A stretch of 38,537 nucleotides of DNA from Bacteroidota bacterium (GTDB taxonomy: Bacteria > Bacteroidota > Bacteroidia > NS11-12g > UBA955): the NCBI GenBank assembly GCA_947496065.1, contig CANMBF010000025.1, positions 1-38,537 on the forward strand, read 5' to 3'. Positions 1 to 9,127 of the stretch are shown here, piece by piece. The notes under the pieces were generated by a model that was not told where the DNA came from, did not search any database, and saw only the letters and a program-made list of their open reading frames with translations. Position 1 is the stretch's first letter. Each line of letters opens with the position of its first letter. The position numbers and the translations under genes were made by a program.

Positions 1-525
1 TTCTTTTAATCACATTTAAAAAATCGTTCTCCTTTAATCTAATCATATTTAATGCAGCATTAGTTACAGCTTAAATTTAAAAACCTATCTTTTTACGGTT
101 ATTACCTAGTCTTGAATTCTTTAACCGTCAAAAAAAGTGCTTTTATTTAATAATAAGCTTAGCATTGTCACATACCTATCAAACGCCTAAAGCATATTAT
201 AAGACATTGGGAAGTATATTTTGCCAAATATGTAGCTAAGAGTGGGTGTAATTTTAGATAGTAATAGATGAACTAAAAGGTAAAAAGCAATTAAGTCAAG
301 AAAATTAAAAAAATTTACCTTTTTTGCTAGAATATTTTAAAAAGACAATTGTTGATGTGTTATTTAATTGATTTACAATTGTTTATTAAATAATATGCAT
401 TTAACATTTAAGATATTTTTATATAAATAGTTGTTTAAAAACATTGATGTTAAAGCAGATAATGTAAAAAATAAGTCATTTTTTAGTAATTATAGGGTAA
501 TTTTAAGCAAAAAAATGTTGAACCG
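1..525. other. AT-rich intergenic leader, no gene recognised
   Basis: This stretch before the first gene is very AT-rich and carries no coding region I can support. The only structure I noticed is a 7-bp inverted repeat, ACGGTTA at 95-101 and TAACCGT at 122-128 with a 20-base loop. It has no U-tract on the correct side, so I do not call it a terminator. The promoter of the downstream gene begins at 526. Confidence 0.5.
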
Positions 526-556
526 TTTGTTTTATTATAAAATTGATTTAATATTG
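526..556 (+). promoter_or_regulatory. Bacteroidota-type promoter of the 584-4756 gene
   Basis: TTTG at 526-529, a 19-base spacer, then TAATATTG at 549-556. This is one base from the Bacteroidota -7 consensus TAnnTTTG with the usual spacing. Transcription would start near 563, about 20 bases before the ATG at 584. Confidence 0.6.
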
Positions 557-583
557 AACCAATAATATTAAATAAGTCAATTT

Positions 584-3500
584 ATGAAAAAATTAATTAC
601 TAAATTAAAATCATTAAAAATGCTTGTCCTAGCACTCGTGCTTGGAACAGGGTTTTTAAATGTTCAAGGTCAGGCACCTTGGTGTACTGGGGACAACTCT
701 CAACAGCAGTATTATTCTGCTACTTCATACGTAAACTGTACTGAGCAGGTTCGTATCACTGTCGGCAGTACTGTGTTGTGGAACAAACCAGCTGATGGTT
801 GGAACTACGCTGGTGCTTGTGGTTCTGAATACCGTTTGGCGAATACGCCTGCCAAAGCATTTGATATAACAGCTGGTAATACTTACCGCGTTGAGTCTAG
901 TTCTTCAAGCTCTTATGGATATGGTTCTAGCTGGGGATTATTCATTGATTTCAACAATGATAAAATCTTCTCTTCTAGCGAATACCGAGGTACTTGGACA
1001 ACTTCAAGTGGTGGAACTAACACACCAGGTTCATTGAATGGTATTAACTTTTCAATTCCTTGTAATGTTACTGCAGCTGCTACTAGAATAAGAGTTGTAA
1101 ACGATTACCAATATTCACCTGTAAGCAGTGGTGATGGTTGCGCAACTTGTACTGGTTATCAATTATACTATGGTGAAACCGTAGACTTTAGTATTAACTT
1201 AGTATTACCTACTAGTGTAAGTGCTAATTTTATTGCTCCTACACAAGCTTTCGTTAAAACTGTTGTTAAATTTATCAATAGCAACCAAAAAGGTTACACC
1301 GAGCATGCTTGGGACGTTAACAATGATGGTTCATTCGAGCAAAAAGGTATCGTTCCTGATTATAGCACCAATAGCTCTACTTGGCCAAGTGCTGGTACTA
1401 AATGTGTTAAATTAAGAAGTACCAACTGTTTAGGTAGTGATAGTATCGTTAAATGTTTAAACATTATCGCTCCTACTGTTATCCCTACTGCTGATTTCGT
1501 ATCAAACTACACTAGTTTAGAAATTTATAACTCAATTCAATTATTTGACCTTTCTACAGATGGTCCTTACATTTGGAAATGGAATGTTTACGATTCTACT
1601 ACTTATGTTAACGATCCATTTGATCCAGTTTCTGATTTAAACAGCGGTTGGATTTCATATGACAATGGTACTTCTCCATTCTCTCAAAACCCAGTGGTTA
1701 CTTTCTACAGAGAAGGTGTTTACTGTGTTGAATTAACTGCAACAAACGGTATTGGCCCTTCAGTAATGAAGAAAAAATGTGCTTATATCACTGTTATTTC
1801 GCCAACTAACTACTATTTAGGTTTCGGTTCTTACGGTCCTAACTCTGATAACATTGTTGGAAGTGCTACTGGTACTATCATTGATGATGGTGGCATAAAT
1901 GGAAAATATTCTAACGATCAAGGTTACGGAACACGTTCTTACTTACAAATTACCCCTTGTAATGCTCAAAAAATTACTTTAACCATGACCCAATTGAGAC
2001 TGAAAGATGGTGGTGATGTTTTAAGTGTTTATGATGGTAGAAATGATAAAGGTACTTTATTAGGTGCTTGGTCTTCTAATGATAAAGCCATTAAAAAAGT
2101 AACTGCTACTAGCGGTAGTATGTTCATTTTATTCAAATCGGATGGTTCTGGTCAAGATTCTGGTTACCTAGGTACTTACAAATCTGAACTAGGTCCTGCT
2201 ACCCCTCCTTCTCCTAGTTTCACTACTTCAACAGATCCTGGTTATAACGGTACACCATTGAAATTTATCAATACAACTACTAATATCTCTGGTGTTCCTA
2301 CTTGGGAGTGGACGATTGATGGTTCTTTAGCTGGTACTAAAAAAGATATGCAAACAAGATTCTTCACCGATGGTACTTATGAAGTATGTCTTGAAGTTAA
2401 ATCTTGTGTTGGTAACAAAAAAACTTGTGATATGCTAGACATTATCACGCCTAATACAACGTCTGCTGTTGATTTCGTTGCTTCTACTAGAAGACCAACT
2501 ATCAACGTTAATAAAGTTGTTTTAACGCCTAAAGTTGATAACGCTAACCGTTTCTCTTGGACGATCTTCCCTACCACTTATACTTTAATGAACCCTCCAA
2601 CTAGCCCATCTAAATATGGTGTTGGTTATGTAAACTATAAAGATAACCCAGGTGATAGTTTCCCTACTCCAATCGTTAAATTTACTGCTGCTGGTTGTTA
2701 TACCATCACTTTAAGAGCTTGGAACGATAACGATAGCACTAAAACTGTTAAAACTGTTGTTAAAAATAAATTTATCTGTGCTTTGGATTATTGTACGCCT
2801 AATGCTTACATCTTAAGTGCTGATATCGGTATCAACAGAGTAAAAGTATTAGATGGCACGAATGCTTTGTTAAACAACTTCAGTACTTCTGGTGATGCAG
2901 CTTATACTGACTACTCTTCTACAGTGCAAGCTACCTTGACTTATGGTAGAACTTACTCTGTTGAGGTTTCTAGAAATACAACTGTTGATCCTGCTAACAG
3001 AGTTGGTTGGATTGATTGGAACATCGATGGTGATTTCAGCGATGCTGGTGAAAAAATATTTGTTGAAAGCAGCAGCCAAAATGCTATTTACACTGCCTCA
3101 TTCACCGTGCCTGCTTTGGTTAACTCTTTCGAAGGTTTAACTAAAATGAGAATTGCTGCTAACTATAACAATTATGCTACTACTGAGTGCGGTCCAGTTC
3201 AAGCTGGTGAGTACGAAGATTACGGCTTAATCTTAGCTAACGATAACCAACCACCGGTAATCACACTTAATGGTGCTGATACTGTAAGAATTGAAAAATG
3301 TTTCGCTTACACTGACTTAGGTGCTGTAGCTACGGATGCTTCTGAAGGTAATATCTCTAGTAGAATGGTAATCATCTCTGATCTTGATAGCTGTACCACT
3401 GGTATCTATACTATTGAATTCAATGTAACGGATGCTTCTGGTAATAAAGCTCTTCCAAAAAGAAGAACTATCATCGTTGTACTTGATAAAACACCTCCTA

Positions 3501-4756
3501 CCTTAACTCTTAATCCAGGTAGCTCAGGTTGTCTTGAAGCTAAGAGAGACAACGGTCCTTATGTTGATCCAGGTGCTCTTGCAGTTGATCCTAAAAACTT
3601 AACTAACTTAACTTCTGCTATCATCGTTACTGGTACTGTTAACACCCGATTAGTTGGTACTTATGTTTTAACCTATACTGTTCAAGACGTTGCTGGTAAC
3701 GTTACCATCAAAACTAGAACTGTTTGTGTAGCTGATACTAAAGGTCCTAAAATTTCTGCTAACGGTCCTACAAATGTTCAAATTCAATCTATATGGATTG
3801 ATCAAACCATCGTTGAAGATGATTATGATAACAATCCTGTAATGACTAAAAATTGGGGTGTTACCAACGGTGCTGTTAATACTTTGGTGAGAGCTTCTTA
3901 CCCTGTTACTTACACTGCTGTTGATGCTACAGGTAATGTTGCTACTCCAGTGGCTGTTACTTACAGAGTTGATGACTTCATCGCTCCAGTTATTAACTTG
4001 AATACTTTCGATATCGTTTACCACGAAGTGAGAACACCTTATAGTTCTGTTTCTGCTTCTGTATCTGACAACTACTATACTGGTTCTGCTGTCAGCTTGA
4101 ATAAAATATTCTCTGATGTCAATGCTAACGTATTAGGTACTTACACTGAAGTTTACGAAGCGGTTGATGGTTCACTCAACGCAACGCAAAAAACTAGAAC
4201 TGTAATCGTTCAAGATACTAAAGCGCCAAGTGTTTGGGGTGGCGTAATACATGCTTGTGTTGGTGACAATATCTGGCCAATGTGGGGTATCTCTACTAAA
4301 GATAACTACTATAGCCCTTCACAATTGAAGCCTCTAGTTGAAATTGTTAACCAAAATGTTGATCCAACTAACGAAGGTATCTACACTATCACTTACCGTG
4401 TAACTGATCCAAGTGGTAATATTTCTGATGAGTTCACTAGATTGGTTTACTATACTTACTGGCCTAGTTGCTACAACAGCACTTCTGGTATTAAAGCTGT
4501 AAGTACTGAAGAAGCTGTAAATGTTTATCCTAACCCTTCTGCAGGTTTAGTTAACATTGATCTTCAAGGTGCATTGGCTAAAAATGCTACTGTGAATGTT
4601 TACAACGCAATGGGACAAATCGTATTAACTCAAAACTTCAACGAAGTATTAGGTAAATACGAAATCAACTTAAGCAACCAAGCAAGTGGTATCTATACCA
4701 TCAAATTGATTGCTGACGGTCAAGTAATCTCTAAACGTGTAACTATCGTTCACTAA
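584..4756 (+). CDS. Giant secreted multidomain protein with T9SS type A sorting domain
   Basis: A 1390-residue secreted, probably cell-surface protein of unknown precise role. The N-terminus is a Sec signal peptide (basic MKKLITKLK, hydrophobic stretch, end near VQGQA). By eye the domains are: a GEVED-type domain (about 85-205, with FIDFNNDK), PKD-like domains (about 215-410), a CUB-like domain (about 420-545, with SVYDG), further PKD-like domains (about 548-750), and a second GEVED domain (about 790-890, with IDWNIDGDFSDAGE). Five HYR/DUF5011-like Ig modules follow (about 890-1290), then a T9SS C-terminal domain starting at the VYPNP motif near 1310. Such proteins are exported through the outer membrane, and the tail is cleaved or anchored. 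Codon choice is unusually uniform (many GGT, GCT, ACT, AAC, TTC), unlike the other T9SS genes here, which suggests strong expression. It stands alone between its own promoter and terminator. Adhesin or matrix roles are inference. Confidence 0.9.
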   Translation: MKKLITKLKSLKMLVLALVLGTGFLNVQGQAPWCTGDNSQQQYYSATSYVNCTEQVRITVGSTVLWNKPADGWNYAGACGSEYRLANTPAKAFDITAGNTYRVESSSSSSYGYGSSWGLFIDFNNDKIFSSSEYRGTWTTSSGGTNTPGSLNGINFSIPCNVTAAATRIRVVNDYQYSPVSSGDGCATCTGYQLYYGETVDFSINLVLPTSVSANFIAPTQAFVKTVVKFINSNQKGYTEHAWDVNNDGSFEQKGIVPDYSTNSSTWPSAGTKCVKLRSTNCLGSDSIVKCLNIIAPTVIPTADFVSNYTSLEIYNSIQLFDLSTDGPYIWKWNVYDSTTYVNDPFDPVSDLNSGWISYDNGTSPFSQNPVVTFYREGVYCVELTATNGIGPSVMKKKCAYITVISPTNYYLGFGSYGPNSDNIVGSATGTIIDDGGINGKYSNDQGYGTRSYLQITPCNAQKITLTMTQLRLKDGGDVLSVYDGRNDKGTLLGAWSSNDKAIKKVTATSGSMFILFKSDGSGQDSGYLGTYKSELGPATPPSPSFTTSTDPGYNGTPLKFINTTTNISGVPTWEWTIDGSLAGTKKDMQTRFFTDGTYEVCLEVKSCVGNKKTCDMLDIITPNTTSAVDFVASTRRPTINVNKVVLTPKVDNANRFSWTIFPTTYTLMNPPTSPSKYGVGYVNYKDNPGDSFPTPIVKFTAAGCYTITLRAWNDNDSTKTVKTVVKNKFICALDYCTPNAYILSADIGINRVKVLDGTNALLNNFSTSGDAAYTDYSSTVQATLTYGRTYSVEVSRNTTVDPANRVGWIDWNIDGDFSDAGEKIFVESSSQNAIYTASFTVPALVNSFEGLTKMRIAANYNNYATTECGPVQAGEYEDYGLILANDNQPPVITLNGADTVRIEKCFAYTDLGAVATDASEGNISSRMVIISDLDSCTTGIYTIEFNVTDASGNKALPKRRTIIVVLDKTPPTLTLNPGSSGCLEAKRDNGPYVDPGALAVDPKNLTNLTSAIIVTGTVNTRLVGTYVLTYTVQDVAGNVTIKTRTVCVADTKGPKISANGPTNVQIQSIWIDQTIVEDDYDNNPVMTKNWGVTNGAVNTLVRASYPVTYTAVDATGNVATPVAVTYRVDDFIAPVINLNTFDIVYHEVRTPYSSVSASVSDNYYTGSAVSLNKIFSDVNANVLGTYTEVYEAVDGSLNATQKTRTVIVQDTKAPSVWGGVIHACVGDNIWPMWGISTKDNYYSPSQLKPLVEIVNQNVDPTNEGIYTITYRVTDPSGNISDEFTRLVYYTYWPSCYNSTSGIKAVSTEEAVNVYPNPSAGLVNIDLQGALAKNATVNVYNAMGQIVLTQNFNEVLGKYEINLSNQASGIYTIKLIADGQVISKRVTIVH

Positions 4757-4790
4757 TCCCTTAACGCTTTTTATTAAGCGATCCTATATA

Positions 4791-4822
4791 AAAAGGCAGT
4801 GTTTAATTACACTGCCTTTTTT
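4791..4822 (+). terminator. Rho-independent terminator after the 584-4756 gene
   Basis: A 12-bp perfect stem (AAAAGGCAGTGT / ACACTGCCTTTT) with a 6-base loop, closed by a T run. It lies 35 bases after the stop codon and isolates the giant gene from the next unit. Confidence 0.9.
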
Positions 4823-4823
4823 A

Positions 4824-4851
4824 TTGCTTTAATTTTATTGCGCTACATTTG
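4824..4851 (+). promoter_or_regulatory. Promoter of the 4891 gene cluster
   Basis: TTG at 4824-4826, a 17-base spacer, then TACATTTG at 4844-4851, an exact TAnnTTTG. It sits right behind the upstream terminator and about 40 bases before the ATG at 4891. It probably serves the secreted-protein and msrC genes together. Confidence 0.65.
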
Positions 4852-4890
4852 CACTTAATACTATAATCGAAACAAAAACGTTTTATAACC

Positions 4891-6006
4891 ATGAAAAAAT
4901 TACTGCTAAGCTTAACATTGCTAATAGTATTTACTAAAGTCCATTCCCAAATTAAATATAGCTATGACAACTATGGTTGGAACAATATACTTTATCACGC
5001 CCACCTAGGTAAGCCAAACTATTCATATAACGATAGCTTTGCAATAGCTAATAAAATTTACCAAATCAGTAAGAGCACAGTTTATTATTCTACAAAAGGT
5101 AAAGCTAGTTACAGCAGAGAAATTATAGATTATGATACAAAAGGTAGAAGCTATCTCCGACTTAAATATGCCGATACCGGTCTTAAACAAAAGATCTATT
5201 TAATGGCAAACAGAAATTACGATGAACAGGGATTACTTCAATCGAGTTATTATAGAAGTCCATTTATTACCAGAAGCGAATTTTATGAATACTATGATTC
5301 CAATAAAATAACCAAATCCACTTACTTCAACCATAAGAGTAAATATTCTGGCCAAACCAATATTGCCTACAATGCATTGGGTAAGGAATCAAATGTTTCG
5401 TACTTTAACCACAAGCAGCACCTAGCCAGCGCTTATGAATACTACTACCATGGCAATGGACAACTCAAACAAACCGTTTTGATGGATAAGAAAGGTAAGG
5501 TAAAACAAGTAACAGATTATACTTGCGATGATATTGGTAAGAAGGTACAAAAATTAAAAGATACTGCTAGAATTTGCTCTATTAAATCTTATTTGCCAAA
5601 TGGCCATATAGTGACCACCACCAATGGTTTTAACTATATTGGAAAACCCTATAAAACTTTAGATATTCATGACTCCTTGCATCAATTACTTAAGTATGAA
5701 GTCTACCTAGGCATAAAGGAGGAATTTCTTTATGGAACCACCTATACATACTCCAATGGACATTTAATTAAAAATGAATTAAACAACCACTATAATCATA
5801 AGAAACCGTATCAAAGAATCACTGAGTACAATGAAGTTGGTAGAGTTACCAAAGATGAAAGTACTTACCAGATCTCTAACTCTAAACAAAATATTTGGAA
5901 GAATACCTTCACCTATAACCCCAATGGCTTGTTAACCATAGAACAAAGTTTTAAAAATGGCAAACTATACTCTGAAACCAAGTATACTTATAAATATTAC
6001 CAATGA
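4891..6006 (+). CDS. Secreted protein with YD/MORN-like tyrosine-rich repeats
   Basis: A 371-residue protein of unknown function. It has a clean signal peptide (MKKLLLSLTLL... ending near VHSQ). The mature part is rich in Tyr, Asn and Lys and contains loosely repeated strands of the kind 'YN..G....Y', such as YDTKGRSYLR, YNALGKESNV, YNEVGRVTKD and YNPNGLLTIE. This resembles the YD/RHS-type beta repeats found in many secreted Bacteroidota proteins. There is no T9SS tail, so it is probably periplasmic or outer-membrane associated. Its stop codon overlaps the start of the next gene by 4 bases (ATGA), so the two are likely translationally coupled. No enzymatic motif is visible; the repeat assignment is a resemblance, not a domain hit. 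Confidence 0.8.
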   Translation: MKKLLLSLTLLIVFTKVHSQIKYSYDNYGWNNILYHAHLGKPNYSYNDSFAIANKIYQISKSTVYYSTKGKASYSREIIDYDTKGRSYLRLKYADTGLKQKIYLMANRNYDEQGLLQSSYYRSPFITRSEFYEYYDSNKITKSTYFNHKSKYSGQTNIAYNALGKESNVSYFNHKQHLASAYEYYYHGNGQLKQTVLMDKKGKVKQVTDYTCDDIGKKVQKLKDTARICSIKSYLPNGHIVTTTNGFNYIGKPYKTLDIHDSLHQLLKYEVYLGIKEEFLYGTTYTYSNGHLIKNELNNHYNHKKPYQRITEYNEVGRVTKDESTYQISNSKQNIWKNTFTYNPNGLLTIEQSFKNGKLYSETKYTYKYYQ

Positions 6007-6497
6007 GCGAAACATTAATCATACCGACTAGTGGCAGCAAAGCTGAACGATACCAACTGCTATTGCCTCAAATTGAAGCCTTAATAGATATGAATTGTGG
6101 GTGGGTGGCCAACTATGCCAATGTTTGTGCGGCTATTCAACAGTACTTTAACCACTGGTGGTGTGGATTTTATCTAATAAATAACAACAATCAACTTGAA
6201 TTAGGGCCATTTATAGGACCAGTCGCATGTACAATAATTGACTTTAACAAGGGTGTTTGTGGTAAAGCTTGGGCGCAATCCAATACAATTGTGGTGCCCA
6301 ATGTACATGAATTTAAAGGCCATATTGCTTGTTCTTCTGAAAGTAACTCAGAAATTGTAGTTCCAATTTTGCAAAATAATAAAGTGATTGGCGTCTTAGA
6401 CATAGACAGCATAAACTTTAACGCATTTGATGAAATTGATCAAAATAATTTAGAAAACGTGGCCAAATTTTTAGCAAAAATACCGGTTAATTTTTAA
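6003..6497 (+). CDS. Free methionine-(R)-sulfoxide reductase (GAF domain, fRMsr)
   Basis: A 164-residue single-GAF-domain enzyme that reduces free L-methionine-(R)-sulfoxide in the cytoplasm using thioredoxin. The family signature is clear: GPFIGPVACT, GVCGKAW, and HIACSSESNSEIVVP. The three catalytic/resolving cysteines of the E. coli enzyme (Cys84, Cys94, Cys118) match Cys76, Cys86 and Cys110 here with identical spacing. This separates it from generic GAF sensor domains. Its length is typical. It starts inside the stop codon of the upstream gene, giving a coupled pair, and der follows 20 bases later. An independent sulfur link, metH with a SAM riboswitch, lies further downstream but is not in the same operon. 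Confidence 0.9.
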   Translation: MSETLIIPTSGSKAERYQLLLPQIEALIDMNCGWVANYANVCAAIQQYFNHWWCGFYLINNNNQLELGPFIGPVACTIIDFNKGVCGKAWAQSNTIVVPNVHEFKGHIACSSESNSEIVVPILQNNKVIGVLDIDSINFNAFDEIDQNNLENVAKFLAKIPVNF

Positions 6498-6502
6498 TTG
6501 CG

Positions 6503-6510
6503 TACTTTTG
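6503..6510 (+). promoter_or_regulatory. -7 element immediately upstream of der
   Basis: TACTTTTG, an exact TAnnTTTG, ends only 7 bases before the der ATG. No convincing -33 TTG is visible. If used, transcription would start at or next to the start codon and give a leaderless or nearly leaderless mRNA. Confidence 0.45.
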
Positions 6511-6517
6511 CAGTGAA

Positions 6518-7840
6518 ATGTCGAGAATTGTAGCAATAGTTGGAAGACCCAATGTGGGCAAATCTACCTTATTTAACCGCCTTATTGGAGAACGCAAGGC
6601 CATTGTAGATGATGTAAGTGGTGTAACCCGGGATAGACATTACGGTGAATGTGAATGGGGAGGCCAATCATTTTCTGTAGTTGATACCGGTGGATATGTA
6701 ACTGATAGTAAGGATATTTTTGAAGCCGCTATTCGCGATCAGGTAAAAATTGCTGTCGAAGAATCCAATCTACTACTATTTATGGTCGATGTACAAACGG
6801 ATGTAACCGATCTAGATTCTCAGTTTGCAAATATTTTACGCAAAACCAACAAGCCTGTTTTATTGGTGGTTAATAAAGTTGATACCCATGAAAAAATAAA
6901 TGAAACGGCTGTTTTTTATAGTTTAGGCTTCGGTGAACTCTTTCCAATCTCATCGGCAACAGGCAGTGGTACTGGTGAACTTTTGGACAAAATTATTGAA
7001 CTATTACCCTTTGATGAAGATGAACAAGATTTCATCAATTCTGAGACCATAAATTTACCAAAGATTGCCATTGTTGGTCGTCCTAACGTAGGAAAATCCT
7101 CTTTTATTAACTCACTCATTGGACATGATAGAAATATTGTTACCAATATAGCTGGTACTACAAGAGATACCATCCACACCCGCTACAATGCCTTTGGCAA
7201 AGACCTGGTAATTATTGACACAGCTGGTATCCGTAAGAAATCTAAAGTTGAAGAAAATATTGAATTCTATTCGGTAATGAGAAGTTTACGTGCCATAGAA
7301 AATTGCGATGTATGCGTTATCATGTTAGATGCCGAATTGGGTATTGAATCACAAGATTTAAACTTATTATTTTTAGCCCATAGACATGGTAAGGGAATTG
7401 TCATACTAGTAAATAAATGGGATTTATACGAAAAGGAAACCAATACTGCTAAGAAATACGAAGAGCATATCAAAGAACGTACAGCGCCATTTACCGACTA
7501 TCCTGTCCTATTTATTAGTGCATTGAATAAGCAAAGAATTTTTCAGGCAATGGAAACTGCATTGGCTGTTTACGATAACTTATCAAATAAAATTAAAACA
7601 TCTAAATTGAATGATTTAATGTTGCCAATTGTTACAGCTACACCGCCACCGGGTGTAAAAGGGAAAACTGTAAGCATTAAATACATTCAACAATTGCCTT
7701 CTAAATCAGTTTGTTTTGCGTTTTTCTGTAACTTACCGCAATATATTGGCGAATCTTATAAGCGCTTTTTGGAGAATCAACTTCGCCAAAATTTCAATTT
7801 TAAAGGCGTGCCGATAAAAATATTTTTTAGAAAAAAATAA
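6518..7840 (+). CDS. Ribosome biogenesis GTPase Der (EngA)
   Basis: An essential GTPase that acts in 50S ribosomal subunit assembly. The 440 residues hold the diagnostic tandem G domains. The first has the P-loop GRPNVGKST (9-17), DTGG and NKVD. The second has GRPNVGKSS (187-195), DTAG and NKWD. A C-terminal KH-like domain follows, ending in a basic IKIFFRKK. The acidic linker between the G domains (FDEDEQDF) is also typical. The start at 6518 is fixed by MSRIVAIVGRPNVGKS, the usual N-terminus. A -7 element (6503-6510) lies just upstream, so der may be transcribed independently of msrC. Confidence 0.97.
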   Translation: MSRIVAIVGRPNVGKSTLFNRLIGERKAIVDDVSGVTRDRHYGECEWGGQSFSVVDTGGYVTDSKDIFEAAIRDQVKIAVEESNLLLFMVDVQTDVTDLDSQFANILRKTNKPVLLVVNKVDTHEKINETAVFYSLGFGELFPISSATGSGTGELLDKIIELLPFDEDEQDFINSETINLPKIAIVGRPNVGKSSFINSLIGHDRNIVTNIAGTTRDTIHTRYNAFGKDLVIIDTAGIRKKSKVEENIEFYSVMRSLRAIENCDVCVIMLDAELGIESQDLNLLFLAHRHGKGIVILVNKWDLYEKETNTAKKYEEHIKERTAPFTDYPVLFISALNKQRIFQAMETALAVYDNLSNKIKTSKLNDLMLPIVTATPPPGVKGKTVSIKYIQQLPSKSVCFAFFCNLPQYIGESYKRFLENQLRQNFNFKGVPIKIFFRKK

Positions 7841-7872
7841 TTTCTGCTTCTTTGCACCATTCAAATCAATTT

Positions 7873-8088
7873 ATGAAAAAATATTTTTTTATTGCCGTTG
7901 CTTCCGTATTTACAATTGCTTGTAATAACAATTCTGCAGTTACCGAAGAACAAACTGAACAACATTTAAGAGACAGCATGGATGCTGCTCAACACATTCA
8001 AGATTCTTTAGCTGTTGAAGCTAAAATGTTAGCGGACATGGCTGCAGATACTACTAGTTCAGCTGATACAACTGTAAAGACAAAGTAA
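7873..8088 (+). CDS. Small lipoprotein, function unknown
   Basis: I place the start at 7873 (MKKYFFIAVAS) rather than at an in-frame ATG 21 bases upstream, because this gives a normal lipoprotein signal peptide. The lipobox is TIAC, so the mature protein would begin at the Cys followed by NNNS. About 53 mature residues are acidic and Ala/Thr/Asp-rich, with a probable helical stretch (EEQTEQHLRDSMDAAQHI). No family is recognised. It follows der by 32 bases and ends 3 bases before the convergent gene that begins at 9018. Confidence 0.7.
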   Translation: MKKYFFIAVASVFTIACNNNSAVTEEQTEQHLRDSMDAAQHIQDSLAVEAKMLADMAADTTSSADTTVKTK

Positions 8089-8091
8089 TTA

Positions 8092-9018
8092 TTATTTATT
8101 GAGCCATTGCTCAATATGACTTTGGTCGAGGGTAAAATAATCTACCTGTTTCTCTACATAACTGTTATTTAAGTAGTAAATGACAGGCAACTGCAGGCCT
8201 GCTAGTTCAATAAATAATTGACTGTTTAGAGTGCTATAGGGTATGTTCTCTGTTTGGGTTTTTACCCTAAATGATTTGATTTTTTCTGTCTCCCCATTGA
8301 TAAAAAAGTAGATGGGGATACTTGGATTTTCTGAATGCATTACACTCAATTTTTGAGCCGCAATTTTACAATGGCCACATGTTGAGCTAAAAAATCCAAC
8401 AATGAATTTACCCTTTCTAAGATTGGTCTTAGGCGCACTTACCTTTTCATAATTGGTAGAGCGGTAAACTGTATCTAAAGCTAGTTTATAATGCTCAAAA
8501 GGCTTATTTAAGTATGATTGAGCGTATCTAAAATCTACAGGATTAACAATAAAAACAGTCGTTAAAGCAATGACTGAGACATAAAAACCCAAGTGCTTAA
8601 TATTTAATTTAAAACTGAAATTGAGCTTATACAATCCATAAAGAATTAATAACATGATGGCATTTTTAATAATGGCCTGAAGGGGTGTCATGCTCAACCA
8701 AGTGCCAAAACAACCACAATCACCCGCATTGCCTTTTAAAATAATCTGAAACAACAAATGGACACTAAATACCCCTAATAGTATTGCTGCAATAAGGAGG
8801 ATTCGTTTATTGATGAGCGAAAAAAGAAACAAAAAACCCAAAATAAATTCAACACCAATGATCAACCTAGCTACAAATACCGATGCCTCCCAGTTAATAA
8901 ATGTGGTGCCCACTAGGTTATACTCGAATGGTTCTATAGGAAAGAGTTTAGAATAGGCTGAAAACAGAAAGGTTAAACCAATGAAAGCACTAAATATAAT
9001 GGAAGCCACTTTTTTCAT
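8092..9018 (-). CDS. MauE/DoxX-like membrane domain fused to a thioredoxin-like domain
   Basis: A 308-residue membrane protein. The N-terminal part has four or five hydrophobic segments (roughly residues 5-160) and the CGCFG motif at 101-105 typical of the MauE family. The C-terminal 110 residues form a thioredoxin-like domain with the redox motif CGHC (Cys214, Cys217) and a plausible cis-proline strand (LQLPVIYY). Related two-domain proteins occur across Bacteroidota (the BT_3928-like family). The likely role is passing electrons or disulfide exchange between the membrane and the periplasm; that is inference from the fold. A weak -7-like box (minus-strand TATCTTTC, 9023-9030) precedes it. 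It is convergent with the small lipoprotein gene. Confidence 0.85.
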   Translation of the reverse strand: MKKVASIIFSAFIGLTFLFSAYSKLFPIEPFEYNLVGTTFINWEASVFVARLIIGVEFILGFLFLFSLINKRILLIAAILLGVFSVHLLFQIILKGNAGDCGCFGTWLSMTPLQAIIKNAIMLLILYGLYKLNFSFKLNIKHLGFYVSVIALTTVFIVNPVDFRYAQSYLNKPFEHYKLALDTVYRSTNYEKVSAPKTNLRKGKFIVGFFSSTCGHCKIAAQKLSVMHSENPSIPIYFFINGETEKIKSFRVKTQTENIPYSTLNSQLFIELAGLQLPVIYYLNNSYVEKQVDYFTLDQSHIEQWLNK

Positions 9019-9080
9019 GATGGAAAGATAAATTAAATCTTAAAATAAATGGAATCTTTATTCATCCACTATATATTTCT

Positions 9081-9109
9081 AAAATAAAAAAGCCCGGTTA
9101 AACCGGGCT
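9081..9109 (-). terminator. Rho-independent terminator of the twin lipoprotein genes
   Basis: On the minus strand a 9-bp GC-rich stem (AGCCCGGTT / AACCGGGCT, arms 9091-9109) with a one-base loop is followed by a run of six T and TATTTT. It begins 18 bases after the stop of the 9128-9340 gene. Confidence 0.9.
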
Positions 9110-9127
9110 CAATTAATTTAAGGATTT

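Noticed and set aside
95-128. ACGGTTA / TAACCGT hairpin as a terminator of an upstream gene
   Set aside because: A 20-base loop and A-run rather than T-run on the plus strand; the minus strand is not better.
3668-4024. A 118-codon minus-strand open frame inside the giant T9SS gene
   Set aside because: Antisense to a clear Ig-like coding region with strong codon bias. The composition (Ser, Asn, Ile-rich) is what the complement of that bias would give.
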